The position numbers and the translations under genes were made by a program. The notes under the pieces were generated by a model. That model was given only the letters and a program-made list of their open reading frames with translations, ran no database searches and was not told where the DNA came from. 64,000 nucleotides of DNA, taken from the NCBI GenBank assembly GCA_016713865.1, contig JADJOG010000047.1, forward strand, positions 1-64,000, given 5' to 3'. This document shows positions 1 to 9,746 of the stretch, one piece after another; the stretch's first letter is position 1, and the number at the start of each line of letters is the position of its first letter. This DNA is from Flavobacteriales bacterium. Lineage in GTDB: Bacteria; Bacteroidota; Bacteroidia; Flavobacteriales_F; PHOS-HE28.

Positions 1-104
1 CATCGAAGGAGGAGCTCTTCTTCCGGAGCATGAAAGAAGGCGACGATTTCCAAGTGAATTGCGGCAGCACCGGTGAGTCGACGAAAGTGCGCGCCAAGAA
101 GTGA
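1..104 (+). CDS. C-terminal fragment of an unidentified protein
   Basis: The frame is open from the window edge (first full codon at base 3) to a TGA at 102-104, leaving 33 charged residues that end in AKK. No domain can be recognised in so short a tail. It ends one base before the lptC start codon, so the two are probably co-transcribed. In related genomes the gene before lptC is often a TPR or outer-membrane protein, but nothing here confirms that. Confidence 0.55.
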   Translation, partial: SKEELFFRSMKEGDDFQVNCGSTGESTKVRAKK

Positions 105-105
105 T

Positions 106-671
106 ATGCGCGCGCAGGTCCGGCGCTGGCTCCTAGGCGTTCTCGCCGTTCCCGGCGTGCTATCCTCGTGCAAGAATGACCTGGACCAGATCGCGGCGGT
201 GGAGTTGCCCGTTGCGCTGCCGGATCGCGTAACCACCGATGCCGAGTACCTCTACTCCGATTCAGGGGTCGTGCGCAACAGGTTGCGCGCCGGCACCATC
301 GCGGAATGGACAGGTCCAGGAAGGCGCACGGAGCTCACTGACGGCCTTGAACTGCTCTTCTTCGATGTGAATGGCATGCAGACCAGCCGCCTCACAGCCC
401 GCAAAGGCATCATTGAAGAGAAAGAGCGGCGCATGGAAGTGCTTGAGGATGTTGTTTTTGTGAATCAGAAGGGCGAACGGCTGGAGACGGAGCGGCTCCT
501 CTGGGTGCAGGACAGCGCGCGGATAAGAACCGATCAAGCGGTGCGCATCCAGCGCGGTCAGGATGTGATCCTGGCATGGGCCTCGATGCCGCCGAGGACT
601 TCAGCTCGTATGTGATCCGCAGGGTAACAGGCACGGTGCAGCTCGCCACTGATACCTTGGCCGACGATTAG
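106..671 (+). CDS. lptC: LPS export ABC transporter periplasmic protein LptC (one frameshift)
   Basis: LptC is the bitopic or lipid-anchored bridge that passes lipopolysaccharide from the LptBFG ATPase to periplasmic LptA. The ATG at 106 is preferred over an upstream GTG at 73 because it gives a short signal peptide ending in the lipobox LSSC, and because it follows the previous stop. The body has the LptC beta-jellyroll pattern (Y-S-D-S-G, then L-x-A-x-x-G, then E-x-L-x-W). The frame breaks near 570. The next frame continues with GMGLDAAEDFSSY, the usual LptC ending, to a TAG at 669-671. One missing G in a GGG run explains the break. It is followed by a small membrane protein and a CNNM protein, a common Flavobacteriales order. 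Confidence 0.85.
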
Positions 672-687
672 CTGGATTGCTGCAGGC

Positions 688-885
688 ATGCACAAGCTGA
701 ATAGATTGATGGAGCATTTCTGGCTGGCGTTGGCCATTGCCACCCTGGCGGTCGCGCTGTGGACCATCATTTCGGAAGGCTGGAACAAGGGCGCGCAATG
801 GCTCGTGCTACCTGCAATCGCGACAGCGGCCTGGCTCATGCGTCGTTTCGTGCGCAAGCGATTGGGGTCGGCGCCGCGCAACTGA
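688..885 (+). CDS. Small two-helix membrane protein
   Basis: This 65-residue protein has two hydrophobic segments (about residues 10-27 and 36-50) and a basic C-terminus (RRFVRKRLG), which predicts a cytoplasmic tail. It starts 16 bases after the end of lptC and is followed 45 bases later by the CNNM gene. A small transmembrane ORF at this place between lptC and the CNNM gene is usual in Flavobacteriales as I remember it. No function is known to me; position suggests a link to envelope assembly. Confidence 0.7.
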   Translation: MHKLNRLMEHFWLALAIATLAVALWTIISEGWNKGAQWLVLPAIATAAWLMRRFVRKRLGSAPRN

Positions 886-930
886 CCTGTTCGCAATCTG
901 CCGGTATATTCGACCGGCGCACCTAGGCCC

Positions 931-2230
931 TTGCAAACCACCGAACTGCTTCTCATCGCTGGCGCCGTGCTGATCTCGGCCCTTTGCTCCGGCCTGGAGA
1001 TCGCCTTTGTGAGCGCCAATAAGCTCTATGTGGAGCTCGAGCGTCAACGAGGAGCGCTTTGGGCCCGCGTGATGGCGGTGCTGCAGAAAAGGCCCGACCG
1101 TTTGATCGGTGCGCTGCTCGTTGGCAACAACATCGCGCTGGTCGTCTATGGCCTGCTCATGGCTCGTTGGATGGAGCCCATGCTCTCGGGTCTCGGCATG
1201 GGTCCAGTGCTCGTGATGGTCGCGCAAACGATTCTGAGCACCCTGTTGATCCTGGTGGTAGCGGAGTTCCTTCCGAAGGCACTGTTCCGGATCGACCCCA
1301 ACAGCATGCTCAAGGCCTTCGCGGCGCTGCTGGCGGTCCTGTACATCATCCTTTGGCCGCCAATGATGATCATGACCGGGCTGAGCAGCCTGGTTCTGAA
1401 AATGCTGCGCCTCAAGTCGAAGCCCGGCCAGCTGGTGTTCAGGCGCATCGACCTCGACGAATTCCTCAAGGATATGAGCGCGGGATCGGCACGCGGCCAT
1501 GCGCTGGAATCAGAGGTCGAATACGTTCGGAATGCGTTGGAGCTGAGCAGCATCAAGGTGCGCGACATCATGGTGCCGCGCGCACGCATCGAGGCCATCG
1601 AAGCGGATGAGTCAATCGAGGCGATGCATAGGCGCTTCACCGATACCGGATTGAGCAAGTTGCTGGTGTACAAGGACAGCATCGATAACCTGATCGGCTA
1701 CGTGCATGGCTATGAGCTGTTCCGGCATCCGCGCAGCATCCGATCGCTGCTAAGGCCCGTGCGTTTCATCCCCGGCACCATGCCAGCCGACGAAGTGCTT
1801 CAGCTTCATTCAGCAGCGAACGCATGTGGCCGTAGTGGTCGATGAATTCGGCGGAACCGCAGGCATGGTCACCGTGGAGGATGTAGTGGAGAGCATCGTT
1901 GGCGATATCGACGACGAGCACGATGCCGCCGACGATGTGGAGGAGCGCGTGGCACCCGATGAGTTCCTCTTCGGAGGCCGGATCGATATCGCCCGCCTTC
2001 GCGAAACGCACGGCCTCGCATTCGAGGAATCCGATGCGTACGACACGCTAGCCGGGTTCATCCTCGACCGGACAGGTGACCTGCCGGGTCGTGGGGAAGT
2101 GGTCGATCTGCCGCCATTCAGGATCACCGTGGTGCAGGTGGTGCACGGCCGTATTGATCTGGTGCGGCTCAAGGTGACTAGCCCCGAGGGTTACCTGAAG
2201 CCTGTTGAGGAGGCTCCCGAGGGCCTGTAA
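931..2230 (+). CDS. CNNM/CorC-HlyC family transporter-like protein with CBS pair (one frameshift)
   Basis: The architecture is an N-terminal DUF21/CNNM membrane domain of about four helices (residues 1-150), a pair of CBS domains that in this family bind adenine nucleotides, and a C-terminal CorC/HlyC domain. Family members are linked to magnesium or cobalt efflux, and in Flavobacteria GldE belongs here. A TTG start at 931 gives a sensible hydrophobic N-terminus. The frame breaks around 1800: the first frame drifts off after VLQL, while the other resumes with FIQQRTHVAVVVDEFGGTAG, the conserved second-CBS motif. A net two-base loss in a T run fits. The substrate cannot be told from sequence. 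Confidence 0.82.
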
Positions 2231-2301
2231 ATCAGGCATAATGGCTTTCCGGATGGGTTGAATGCACCTGCCTATATTCGCACCCCAATTTCAGAAAAGA
2301 C

Positions 2302-4372
2302 ATGGCAGTCATTGGCAAGATCCGGGAGCGTGGCGGTCTCCTCGTAGGCATCGTACTGGTCTCGCTCGCCCTTTTCATCCTTGGCGATTGGCTCGCTGGT
2401 CGTGGAAGCGGCCGCACCGTCAAGTGCTCGGCGAGGTCGGAGGCGCTGAGATAGGCGTCGTTGAATATGAGCGCCGTGTGAACGATGAGGTTGAGAGCTA
2501 TCGCAACGAGATCGGGACAGCCTGCGAGCCAGCAGCTCACCGATCAAGTGCGCAATCAGGTGTGGAACGAGATGGTCAAGTCCCTTTCCATGATGGATCA
2601 GGTGAAGGATGCCGGCTTCTCGCTCACTAAGGCTGAATACGACGATATCCGCTTCGGCGAGAACATCGCGCCCGAGTTCCGCGGTCAGTTCAGCGGACCC
2701 GATGGACAGCCGGATCGCACGCAGCTGAAGGACTATTTCGAGCGCGTGGCGGTGAATGCCCCCATGTATCACCAGATCCAGAGCCGCCGCATCCAGGAGA
2801 ACCGCCTCTACAGCAAGTACACCACGCTCGTTAAAAAGAGCGTGTTCGTGAATTCAGCGCAAGCACGCGACGAATTCAACGGTAAGAACCGCAAAGCCAC
2901 ATTCACCTTCGTGGCCAAGCGATACGACAGCGAGCCCGATAGCCTTTATGTGGTGAGCGACCGTGACCTGCGCCGTTACTACGACGAGCACAAGAACGAG
3001 CCCGGCACAAGCAGAAATCGGCGCGCAGCTTCGATTACGTGCTGTTCCCTGTGAAAGCCAGCGATCGCGATCGCGATGCTTTGCGAACTGAAATGATGGA
3101 TCTGCGTGCCGCGTTCGAATCGGCCGCTGACGATTCCGTTTTCGTTGTGGCCAACTCCAGCACGCGCAGCTACGCGAAAGCGCCCTATACCGATGGTGCG
3201 GCCGATGCCGAGAACGACGAACTGATCCGCAATGCTGAAGTGGGCGCGGTGGTCGGTCCGTACCTCGAAGGCGAGAACTGGAAGCTCGTGAAGGTGAAGG
3301 AGCTCGCCGATGTACCCGAGGCGCGTGTCCGTCACATCCTGCTGAGTACGCAGAAAGAGAAAGCCGAGGATGAGCAGAAGCGCCGTGCCGACAGCCTTTT
3401 GGCCGTGGTGAAGAAGGACCGAAGCAAGTTCGAGTCGATGGTGACCAAGTTCAGCGATGATCCGGGCAGCGTGAGCAACGGCGGAGTGTATGAGTGGTTC
3501 GATAAGCAGCGCATGGTGCCTGAGTTCACGGCGGCCAGCTTCGACCAGAAAGTGGGCGCGATCACCATCTGCAAGACCAGCTTCGGATTCCACATCGTTG
3601 AGGTGCTGGGACAGCGCAACCGCCAGGAGCGCCGCATCGTCACCGTCGACCGTCCCGTGAAACCGTCAGGTGCCACATTCAAATCGGTGTACAAGGAGGC
3701 GAATGAGTTCAGCCTTACGAACAAGACGCTGGAGACCTTGCGGAAAGCCGCCGAAGAGAAAGGCCTGCAAGTGACCACGGTTGATGATTTCCGTGCTGAT
3801 TCGCGCTTTGTGCAGGGTTTGCAGCAACCAGCTGGTGTGATCGGCTGGGTGAACCGCGCCAAAGTGGGCGATGTGAGCGATCCCAAGGAGTCCGGCGAGA
3901 ATTACGTGGTGGCCGTCCTTAAAGCCATCAAGGAAGAAGGGCCCCCCTCACTTGATGATGTGCGCGACGCTTTCACGAAGGAGGTTGCCAAGGAGAAGAA
4001 GGCAGAGGCTACATGGCCAAGCTGCAAGGGAAATCGGATCTCTCAGCCGCGGCCTCGGAGATCGGTGGGCGTCTGGAAACCGCGAACGACCTGCTCTACA
4101 ATGTCTTCAGCCTGCCCGGTGGCTACACCGAGTACGAGGTCATCGGTAAGGTGTTCGCTCTGGGGAATGGCCAGACGAGCGTGCCTTTGAAAGGTGAGAC
4201 CGCCGTTTACACGGTGAACATGGGCACAAAGACAGAGGCCTTCGAAGGCGCTGATGTGGAAGCAGAGCGCACCAGCATTCGCAGCCGTTTGCAAGGCCGC
4301 GCGGAGACCAGCGTTGCCAACGCGCTTCGCGAAGCAGCCAAGGTGGTCGACAACCGGTACATGTTCTATTGA
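2302..4372 (+). CDS. ppiD: Peptidylprolyl isomerase, PpiD/SurA-like (four frameshifts)
   Basis: This is an inner-membrane-anchored periplasmic chaperone and prolyl isomerase for outer-membrane protein folding. It begins MAVIGKIRERGG followed by one membrane helix, as PpiD does, then a SurA-like N-terminal chaperone region. A parvulin rotamase domain lies around bases 3310-3610 (RVRHILLSTQ and SFGFHIVEVLG are its hallmarks), followed by a second degenerate rotamase-like region ending DNRYMFY. The frame breaks near 2432, 2512, 3012 and 4007. At 2432, 3012 and 4007 restoring one base in a GG or CC pair rejoins it; at 2512 the net change is one extra base or two missing. The length, about 690 residues, matches the family. 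It follows the CNNM gene by 71 bases. Confidence 0.85.
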
Positions 4373-4386
4373 TCGAGGACTCGCAG

Positions 4387-4420
4387 CGAGCGCCGGCCCG
4401 AGGGTCGGCGCTCGTGTTTT
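4387..4420 (+). terminator. Rho-independent terminator after ppiD
   Basis: Two arms of 13 bases (4387-4399 and about 4402-4414) pair almost perfectly with one G-T wobble, and a TTTT run follows at 4417-4420. The hairpin starts 15 bases after the ppiD stop. It also lies 11 bases beyond the stop codon of the truncated rodA copy at 4431, so before the insertion it could have served ppiD and a converging rodA. Confidence 0.85.
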
Positions 4421-4430
4421 CAGGGCTTGT

Positions 4431-4512
4431 CTATCGCAATTGGCTCAACCGCTCCGCATCCAAGCGCACCAAGGTGCCCAAGAGCAGCGTGAAGCCGATC
4501 ATGCCGCTGCCG
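4431..4512 (-). repeat. Displaced copy of the rodA 3' end (repeat copy A)
   Basis: On the minus strand this stretch encodes the last residues of RodA (MIGFTLLLGTLVRLDAERLS, then QLR) and a TAG stop, but the rest of rodA is absent. Bases 4441-4512 match 6586-6657 at 71 of 72 positions. Over the last three codons plus stop (4431-4442) the amino acids are the same but codons differ (CAA against CAG, CGA against AGG). Similarity ends at the stop codon. Confidence 0.93.
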
Positions 4513-4574
4513 ACTCATTAAGGCAGAGGTATGGGCGCGTTAGCGCGCTTCATCGCGATTGCCGACAGGGCTCT

Positions 4575-4949
4575 CTAGCGTTTTTTGGACAGTCCTTCCG
4601 ACAGAGGCGACCCCCACATGTCACCGAAATAGTCTGAGAGGTACCGGCTGTGAAGAATCGTGTACTGCGCTTTGGTCAGGTAGATATAAACCGGTTGACG
4701 ATCAAACCGCATGGTGCAGAACCGGCCGTCGATATCTGCTCGCTTCAACAGGTCATTGGCGAGCATGGGGAGTTGTGGTGATTCGTTGTGCATTTGATTA
4801 GTGCGAATTCTACGATGCGCCCGGTGAAGCTTGCCGTTGAATCGAAAGGACAATCTTATGTGAGTCCACCGCCCAGGGCTCCCGCTCCAAAGTTCTTTAG
4901 TGTCGGCTGGTGCGAATCGGCCATTGGAGACCAGGGCCAATTTGTCCAA
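4575..4949 (-). CDS. Hypothetical protein or detached C-terminal part of the upstream gene
   Basis: This 124-residue ORF lies in the same frame as the 529-residue gene upstream, separated only by that gene's stop (4959-4961) and three codons. It could be a separate small gene or the remainder of a longer protein cut by a nonsense change or a compensated indel. The second half (residues 55-124) looks protein-like, with mixed hydrophobic and charged residues including YIYLTKAQYTILHSRYL; the first half is less convincing. No family recognised. Confidence 0.35.
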   Translation of the reverse strand: MDKLALVSNGRFAPADTKELWSGSPGRWTHIRLSFRFNGKLHRAHRRIRTNQMHNESPQLPMLANDLLKRADIDGRFCTMRFDRQPVYIYLTKAQYTILHSRYLSDYFGDMWGSPLSEGLSKKR

Positions 4950-4958
4950 CTTGTGCGG

Positions 4959-6548
4959 TCACCGAACCGGGCCCAGCAGAGATCGAGAATGAATCAGCAT
5001 GGACCAAGAGGTCTGAACGCACGCGAACACGGAAGTCCAATCCTTGTGATAGCGGCTGTTCGCCAAATCGCGCGCATGATAGATCTGTGCCTCGGTTAGG
5101 TGACTTGTTAAGCCCGCTTCTCGGAGTTCATCAAACACACTGTTGATGCTGTCTCGGCAATATGTGGTCGCAAATAGTTGCTCACAGCGCCTATCGCGCT
5201 GTGTCTCGGCCAACAATCCAGATGTGCCGGGCTTTTGCACCTGTTCGGGCCACCAGATCCCGCAGCGGGTCATATCGAAGAACGCAAGACACATTCTTGT
5301 GGTCTCGTAAGAACCACATTCACCTTCTCCGAACTCAAACTTCAGGATTCGGTAATTGGAATGGGCGTCGCAAAGCGCTTTGTTAAGCGTCCTCAGTGCA
5401 TGGAACATCATGAAGCAGGGACGTGGCCTGTCGCCACTGCGCACAATTCCGCCTTCATACGTGCGGAAGGAGTATCTCCTTCCATTGTTCATGAAGCTCA
5501 CTAGAACCTCATATCCCCCTCGCACTATTGCGCTATCCGCTTCCCGACGCTCAACATTCACCTCCGTTGGAGAAAGTTCAGGGATAACACCTGAGAGCTT
5601 CCGCAAGTGCTCGGGGTAGTAGCTCTCAGCGGTCCACCCTCCTTCATTGCAAGCAAACACGACATGTGGGCTGCTCACTACGGCAATCTCGAAATCGCTT
5701 GGCCATTCGTAGGCACCCAGATTCTTCCACAGCGCTGCTCCTTGATTCTCCCCCATGAAGCCCGCTGCGGTCAAGTCCTTGATGCGCTGCTCCACTTTGA
5801 CCCGCGACCGACTCTGCGAATCACGAGCATGTAGAAGCTGGCCTGCGCGGATCAGAACCCCCGCTCCATCATGCAATTGATCGCACGCTTGGTATTGGTG
5901 AAGCGCTTGGTAGAGAGCATCATCAAAGAGGCTGAGGTCCCTGAGCTTATCAATCAATTTGGCAGGTGACTCCGTCGATCTGTAGAGGCTCTCGTGGGCA
6001 TAACCAATGCTCGACTCAAGATCCTTAACGGCTTGCGCAAACCCCGAATCGGCCGCAGCCCAGTGCATGACCTCTGGCGCAAGATTGATCCTCGGCGGCG
6101 GTTCTTCATGCCGTCCGCTGACTACGTAAATCGCATCAATGGCTGATTCACGTTGCCGTGGGCTCATCGAACGCCTCTTGGCTCCACTTTGATTGCTAGT
6201 TCTTTGGAGGGAGTCCGCCAGGTAGCGGTGCCATTGAAGAGTCCTAAAGGCTTGCGCGCCAAGTGCCAGTTTCTCAATCACCGGCCTAGAGACTTGTTGT
6301 TGGACATATGAGGCGGTCATCTCCGTCTGATGGCTTCGGAGGAATTCGAACCAATTCAGTGCGGAGGTGCGCGCAGTCTCTGAGATGATCTTGTGCTCCA
6401 CCAACCGATCAACCAGCGCGAGTTGCGCCACGAACACGCTGTCCTGCGCGCGAAGGGTTGCCTGCACTCCAGCAATCAAGAGGGCTGCGAAGAGTGCGAT
6501 CCGCAGCGGTGAGCGTGTCTGTGATGGGTCCGTAAAGCAACGAGTCAT
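4959..6548 (-). CDS. Secreted orphan protein in the rodA insert
   Basis: The 529-residue product begins with a basic stretch, a hydrophobic helix (residues 16-32) and a likely signal-peptidase site near ATLRAQ, so it should be exported. The mature part is mixed alpha/beta with several cysteines (for example CDQL, CNEGG, GEGEC), tryptophans and helical segments, and no motif I can assign. No T9SS sorting domain is evident. Codon and base composition are less G+C-rich than neighbouring genes, in line with a foreign origin. It reads toward ppiD and is the only substantial cargo of the insert. Confidence 0.7.
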   Translation of the reverse strand: MTRCFTDPSQTRSPLRIALFAALLIAGVQATLRAQDSVFVAQLALVDRLVEHKIISETARTSALNWFEFLRSHQTEMTASYVQQQVSRPVIEKLALGAQAFRTLQWHRYLADSLQRTSNQSGAKRRSMSPRQRESAIDAIYVVSGRHEEPPPRINLAPEVMHWAAADSGFAQAVKDLESSIGYAHESLYRSTESPAKLIDKLRDLSLFDDALYQALHQYQACDQLHDGAGVLIRAGQLLHARDSQSRSRVKVEQRIKDLTAAGFMGENQGAALWKNLGAYEWPSDFEIAVVSSPHVVFACNEGGWTAESYYPEHLRKLSGVIPELSPTEVNVERREADSAIVRGGYEVLVSFMNNGRRYSFRTYEGGIVRSGDRPRPCFMMFHALRTLNKALCDAHSNYRILKFEFGEGECGSYETTRMCLAFFDMTRCGIWWPEQVQKPGTSGLLAETQRDRRCEQLFATTYCRDSINSVFDELREAGLTSHLTEAQIYHARDLANSRYHKDWTSVFACVQTSWSMLIHSRSLLGPVR

Positions 6549-6575
6549 GGACCACCAAAGTAGGCCCTGAATCGC

Positions 6576-6657
6576 CTACCTCAACTGGCTCAACCGCTCC
6601 GCATCCAAGCGCACCAAGGTGCCCAAGAGCAGCGTGAAGCCGATCATGCTGCTGCCG
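6576..6657 (-). repeat. rodA 3' end, repeat copy B
   Basis: This is the direct-repeat partner of 4431-4512, here joined to the full rodA gene. It encodes the last 27 codons and the TAG stop. Compared with copy A it has one nonsynonymous difference (Ser here, Gly in copy A, at 6650 against 4505) and three base changes in the last codons that keep Gln and Arg unchanged. Confidence 0.93.
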
Positions 6658-7897
6658 CCGTAGCTGAAGAAGGGCAGCGGGATGCCGATCACCGGCGCCA
6701 GGCCGATGGCCATGCCCACGTTGATCGTGAGGTGCAGGAAGAAGATGCTGGCCACGCAATAGGCGTAGATGCGCGTGAACCGAGATCGCTGACGGTCGCT
6801 GATCTGGATGATGCGCAGGATGAGCACGGTGAAGAGGACCACCACGAAGGCAGTGCCCAAGAAGCCCCATTCCTCGCCAACGGTGCAGAAGATGAAGTCG
6901 GTGCTCTGCATGGGCACGTACTTGAACTTGGTGTGCGTGCCATCGAGGTAGCCCTTGCCGCTGAAGCCGCCGCTGCCGATCGCGGTCTGGCTCTGCTTCA
7001 CGTTGTAGCCGATGCCCTGCGGATCGTCCATCTGGCCCAGCATCACCAGGATGCGATCGCGCTGATGCTGTGCCAGCACTTTCTCGAAGGCGTAGTCGAG
7101 GCTACCGATGAAGCCCGCCGAAGCGATCACACCGATGACGATGTAGGCGTGAAAGCGGCGGCGCATGCGCTTCACCACCAAGTTGCGCACGGCGAACCAG
7201 GCCAGCGCGCCGATGATCGCGATGATGAAGAGCAGGAACATCGGCCCGCTGAGCTGCTTGTCGGTGAATGGCAGATCGAAGAAGCTCTCTTTGAGGATGA
7301 GCGAGAGAATGGCTAGGAATGCCGCAAGAATGCCCAGCAGGAGGATGTTGCCCGAGAGGCCTTCGCGGTAGAGCACAAGGATGAATGCGCCGCTCACGAG
7401 TGCCGTGCCGGTATCGGGCTGCAGCATGATCAACGCTACCGGAGCGAGGATGATCGCGGTGCTGATTGCGCGCGAACGGAAGTCGATGAGCGCCTTGAGG
7501 CCGCTGAGGTACCGCGTGAGCGCGAGTGCCGTGGCGTACTTGGCGAACTCGGCAGGCTGTATCCCGAAGCTACCCACTCCGAACCAGGCCTTCGCGCCGT
7601 TCACCTCCTTGCCAATCACGAGTACGAGCGCAAGCAGCAGCAGCACGAAGGCATAAACGCCATTGGCCCAATCGCGGAAGATGTGCCCGCGCACCAAGAG
7701 GATGGCGCCGCCCAAGGTGAGGCTGATGCCCATCCACACGGCTTGCTTGCCATACTCCTTGCTCTGGTCGAAGATGCTCGCGTGGTCCGGGTCGTAGGCG
7801 GCGCTGTAGATATTGGCCCAACCCATGAACATCAGGCCGGGTACATCAGCAGCAGCGGCCGATCAAAATTGGCGGAGACGTTCTCGCGGGCACTCAT
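6576..7897 (-). CDS. rodA: Rod shape-determining SEDS glycosyltransferase RodA (one frameshift near the N-terminus)
   Basis: RodA is the SEDS-family peptidoglycan polymerase that works with PBP2 in the elongasome. The product has about ten membrane helices and the conserved SEDS tail (PFFSYGGSSMIGF). The longest intact frame starts inside the protein at MFMGW. The real start is the ATG at 7895-7897 (MSARENVSANFDRP), which overlaps the mrdA 3' end. A missing C in a CCC run near 7846 separates the two parts. The last codons form repeat copy B, so this 3' end may have been supplied by the adjoining insert. Confidence 0.9.
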
Positions 7898-9746
7898 CGG
7901 CGGCGTGGCTTCTGGGCTTCTTCACGAAGAACTTCTCCCTTGCGATTAGGTCGGCGTCAAGTAGTTCCTTCATCACCTCGGGCCGCTTGATAGTGTCTGT
8001 GAGATATTGCTCGATGAGGAGGCTGGCGATGGGTGCCGCCCAACGGCCACCGGCGCCAGAGTTCTCCACATAAACGGCCATTGCGATCTGCGGGGCCTCC
8101 ATCGGTGCGAAACACACGAATACGGCGTGGTCTTCACCATGCGGATTCTCTGCTGTTCCGGTCTTTCCGCATACGGTGATGCCTTCAATGCGAGCTCGTC
8201 GCGCAGTTCCGCCCGCTTCATGCACCACGCGCCGCATGCCTTCCTGGATGTGATCGAACCAATGCGGAGCCACTTCTACCAGGTGCTTCTCCTTATAGCG
8301 CTCTTGCACGCTGTCCGCCTCGCCCACGGCGCGCACCACGTGCGGATCATAGTACCAGCCCTTGTTAGCGAAGATGGCCGCGAGGTTCGCCATCTGGATG
8401 GGAACGGTGAGCACTTCGCCCTGACCGATGCTCGCGCTGTAGATGGTGCTGAAGGCCCAGCGCTCCTTGCCATACTTGCGGTCGTAGTAAGCGGGGCCGG
8501 GGATGTTGCCACCCTTGAGCGAGGGAAGGTCCATGCGCGGCTTCTCGCCCAAACCGAAGCTCTTCATGCGGCGCTCCCATTCAGCCAGACCCAATGCGGC
8601 ATCGCGGAATCGGCTCTTCTTGTCGAGGTTCTGTTCCACCATGCGCTCGAAAACCCTGTAGTAGTAAGGGTTGCAGCTGAACTGGATGGCCTGCTCGATG
8701 CTGGCGGCCGTGGGGTGATTGTGGCAGCCGACGAGGCTCTTGTTGCACGGGAAGCTGGTGTTGACCTTGATTACGCCTTCATCGAGTGCGATGAGCGATT
8801 GCGCGATCTTGAAGATGGAGCCGGGCGGGTACTGCGCCTGCAGCGCGCGATCGAAGAGCGGCTTTATGGGGTCGTTCTGCAGGATGCCATAGTTGGTGTT
8901 CCGGACCCGGCCCACGAGCAACTCGGGATCGTAAGTGGGACTGCTCACTAAGCAGAGCACTTCACCGGTGCGCGGATCGAGCGCCACGATGCTGCCCTTC
9001 TTGTTCTGCATGAGCTGCTCACCCAGTCGCTGCATATCGATATCGATGCCCGTGAAGAGGTCCTTGCCCTCCACGGCCAGTGTATCGTATCGCCCCTCCT
9101 TGAAGCTGCCCTTGATATTGTTGTGGACATCGACCAGTACGTAGCGCGAGCCGCGACGACCACGCAGCACCTCTTCGTAATACTGCTCCAAGCCGCCCAC
9201 GCCGACCACGTCGCCCGATTTGTAGTAAGGGTCTGCCGCCACCTTCGCAGGACTCACCTCGCTGAGGTAGCCGAGCAGATGGGCGGCTACACGCGGCGGA
9301 TAGGTGCGCAGGGTTCGGCTCTGTCCATAGAAGCCTGGATACTTGTGCAGGTGAACACTGATGGCCGCGTACTGTCCAGCAGGAATCTGCTTCTCGATCA
9401 CGCTGGGCTTGTACAGCGAGTACTTGCGCGCATCGATCATGCGCTGGCGCAGCTCGGGCAAGGGCACGCTGATCAGCTGCGCGAAGGCAGTGGTGTCGAA
9501 GGCCTTCACCTCTCGCGGCACCATCATGATGTCATACACGGGCGTATTGGCCACGAGCAGGCGGCCCTTGCGGTCGTAGATGAAGCCGCGAGCGGGGTAG
9601 TCGGTGATCTTGCGCTCGGCCATGCTGGCGGCGCTGGCCTTCCACTTGTCATCAACCACCTGGATCCAGAAGAGGCGCAGGATGAAGATGAAGGCGATGG
9701 CGAGCACCGCAGCGATGAGCACGTATTTGCGCCCCTCGAAGTTCAT
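7863..9746 (-). CDS. mrdA: Penicillin-binding protein 2, elongasome transpeptidase
   Basis: This class B PBP cross-links new peptidoglycan as the partner of RodA. The 627-residue protein has an N-terminal membrane anchor (residues 10-30), a pedestal domain (about 45-220), and a transpeptidase domain with all three active-site motifs: PGSIFK with catalytic Ser310 and Lys313, SCN at 357-359, and KTG at 528-530. It overlaps mreD upstream by four bases and rodA downstream by 35, so translation is probably coupled. The frame is intact and the length normal. Confidence 0.95.
   Translation of the reverse strand: MNFEGRKYVLIAAVLAIAFIFILRLFWIQVVDDKWKASAASMAERKITDYPARGFIYDRKGRLLVANTPVYDIMMVPREVKAFDTTAFAQLISVPLPELRQRMIDARKYSLYKPSVIEKQIPAGQYAAISVHLHKYPGFYGQSRTLRTYPPRVAAHLLGYLSEVSPAKVAADPYYKSGDVVGVGGLEQYYEEVLRGRRGSRYVLVDVHNNIKGSFKEGRYDTLAVEGKDLFTGIDIDMQRLGEQLMQNKKGSIVALDPRTGEVLCLVSSPTYDPELLVGRVRNTNYGILQNDPIKPLFDRALQAQYPPGSIFKIAQSLIALDEGVIKVNTSFPCNKSLVGCHNHPTAASIEQAIQFSCNPYYYRVFERMVEQNLDKKSRFRDAALGLAEWERRMKSFGLGEKPRMDLPSLKGGNIPGPAYYDRKYGKERWAFSTIYSASIGQGEVLTVPIQMANLAAIFANKGWYYDPHVVRAVGEADSVQERYKEKHLVEVAPHWFDHIQEGMRRVVHEAGGTARRARIEGITVCGKTGTAENPHGEDHAVFVCFAPMEAPQIAMAVYVENSGAGGRWAAPIASLLIEQYLTDTIKRPEVMKELLDADLIAREKFFVKKPRSHAADECPRERLRQF

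Larger units (their letters stand above)
4434..6575. mobile_element. Putative insertion at the rodA 3' end, bounded by direct repeats
   Basis: About 2.1 kb lies between the displaced rodA 3' end and the intact rodA. It is visibly less G+C-rich than its surroundings and holds one clear secreted orphan gene plus a short in-frame ORF. The flanking direct repeats, the exact stop at the rodA stop codon and the synonymous recoding suggest an element that integrates at a gene 3' end and brings a replacement end. No integrase, transposase or terminal inverted repeat is visible, so the mechanism and even the mobility are inferred. Imported DNA joined by homologous recombination is the main alternative. 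Confidence 0.45.

Noticed and set aside
73..105. GTG start for lptC
   Set aside because: It overlaps the upstream gene and spoils the lipoprotein signal that begins at 106.
8007..8951. 314-codon plus-strand ORF
   Set aside because: It is antisense to mrdA, whose three active-site motifs are clear.
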